From positions 1 to 5,902 of the forward strand of contig CAZGJQ010000107.1 of assembly GCA_964525815.1 (NCBI GenBank): a DNA stretch of 5,902 nt, read 5' to 3'. Position 1 is the stretch's first letter. Every line of letters begins with the position of its first letter. The translations under genes and the position numbers were made by a program. The stretch is from UBA1049 sp964525815. Its GTDB lineage: Bacteria; Bacillota; Clostridia; Oscillospirales; CAG-382. The notes below the pieces were generated by a model, which ran no database searches, was not told the origin of the DNA, and worked only from the letters and a program-made list of their open reading frames with translations. Shown here one piece after another: positions 5,879 to 5,902 of the stretch.

Positions 5879-5902
5879 CGGGACACTAAATGTTGTGGTG
5901 TT

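Noticed and set aside
5890..5902. ATG near the right edge as the start of another gene
   Set aside because: Only four codons are visible and there is no good ribosome site, so it cannot be supported.

Overview
The window reads as a chromosomal segment of a mid-GC, low-branching Gram-positive anaerobe of the Clostridia type. This rests on four things seen here: a type II pantothenate kinase, the adjacent pair holB-ricT (a gene order conserved in Firmicutes), a clostridial-style lipoprotein, and an MBOAT acyltransferase followed by a DHHW-family protein. Strong AGGAGG-like ribosome sites and sigma-A-like promoters agree with this. I cannot name the genus. I saw no tRNA, rRNA, CRISPR array, insertion sequence or convincing intrinsic terminator.

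Layout. Positions 1-1137 are transcribed leftward: a promoter at 1202-1174 drives coaW (pantothenate kinase, 1137-316), followed 22 bases later by a small lipoprotein gene that runs off the left edge (293-1), probably of the DUF4358 type. A short A/T-rich divergent control region (1138-1299) separates this unit from a rightward unit: holB (clamp-loader delta prime, 1300-2274), ricT (PSP1/YaaT family, 2310-3194), an MBOAT membrane acyltransferase (3228-4637) and a DHHW/AlgX-like SGNH protein (about 4652-5833). Gaps in the rightward unit are 14 to 35 bases, so the four genes are likely one operon. The last 69 bases hold an AT-rich inverted repeat and no supported gene.

How the genes work together. 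coaW starts CoA synthesis. holB and ricT are core housekeeping genes for replication and for RNA maturation or developmental control. The MBOAT and DHHW proteins form a classic export-type O-acylation pair: the membrane protein passes an acyl group, probably acetyl, across the membrane, and the anchored SGNH-like partner transfers it to an envelope glycan.

Most notable points. (1) The MBOAT gene carries an uninterrupted run of 14 G at 3854-3867, in frame only at its present length modulo 3. Losing one G creates a TGA immediately after the run, so the tract could act as an on/off switch for surface acylation; an assembly artefact is the main rival explanation. (2) The DHHW gene has clear family coding sequence for about 70 codons upstream of its first in-frame ATG, with no ATG, GTG or TTG start available. 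Either an ATA codon 7 bases after a strong ribosome site is the start, or a base is changed or missing near 4652-4673.
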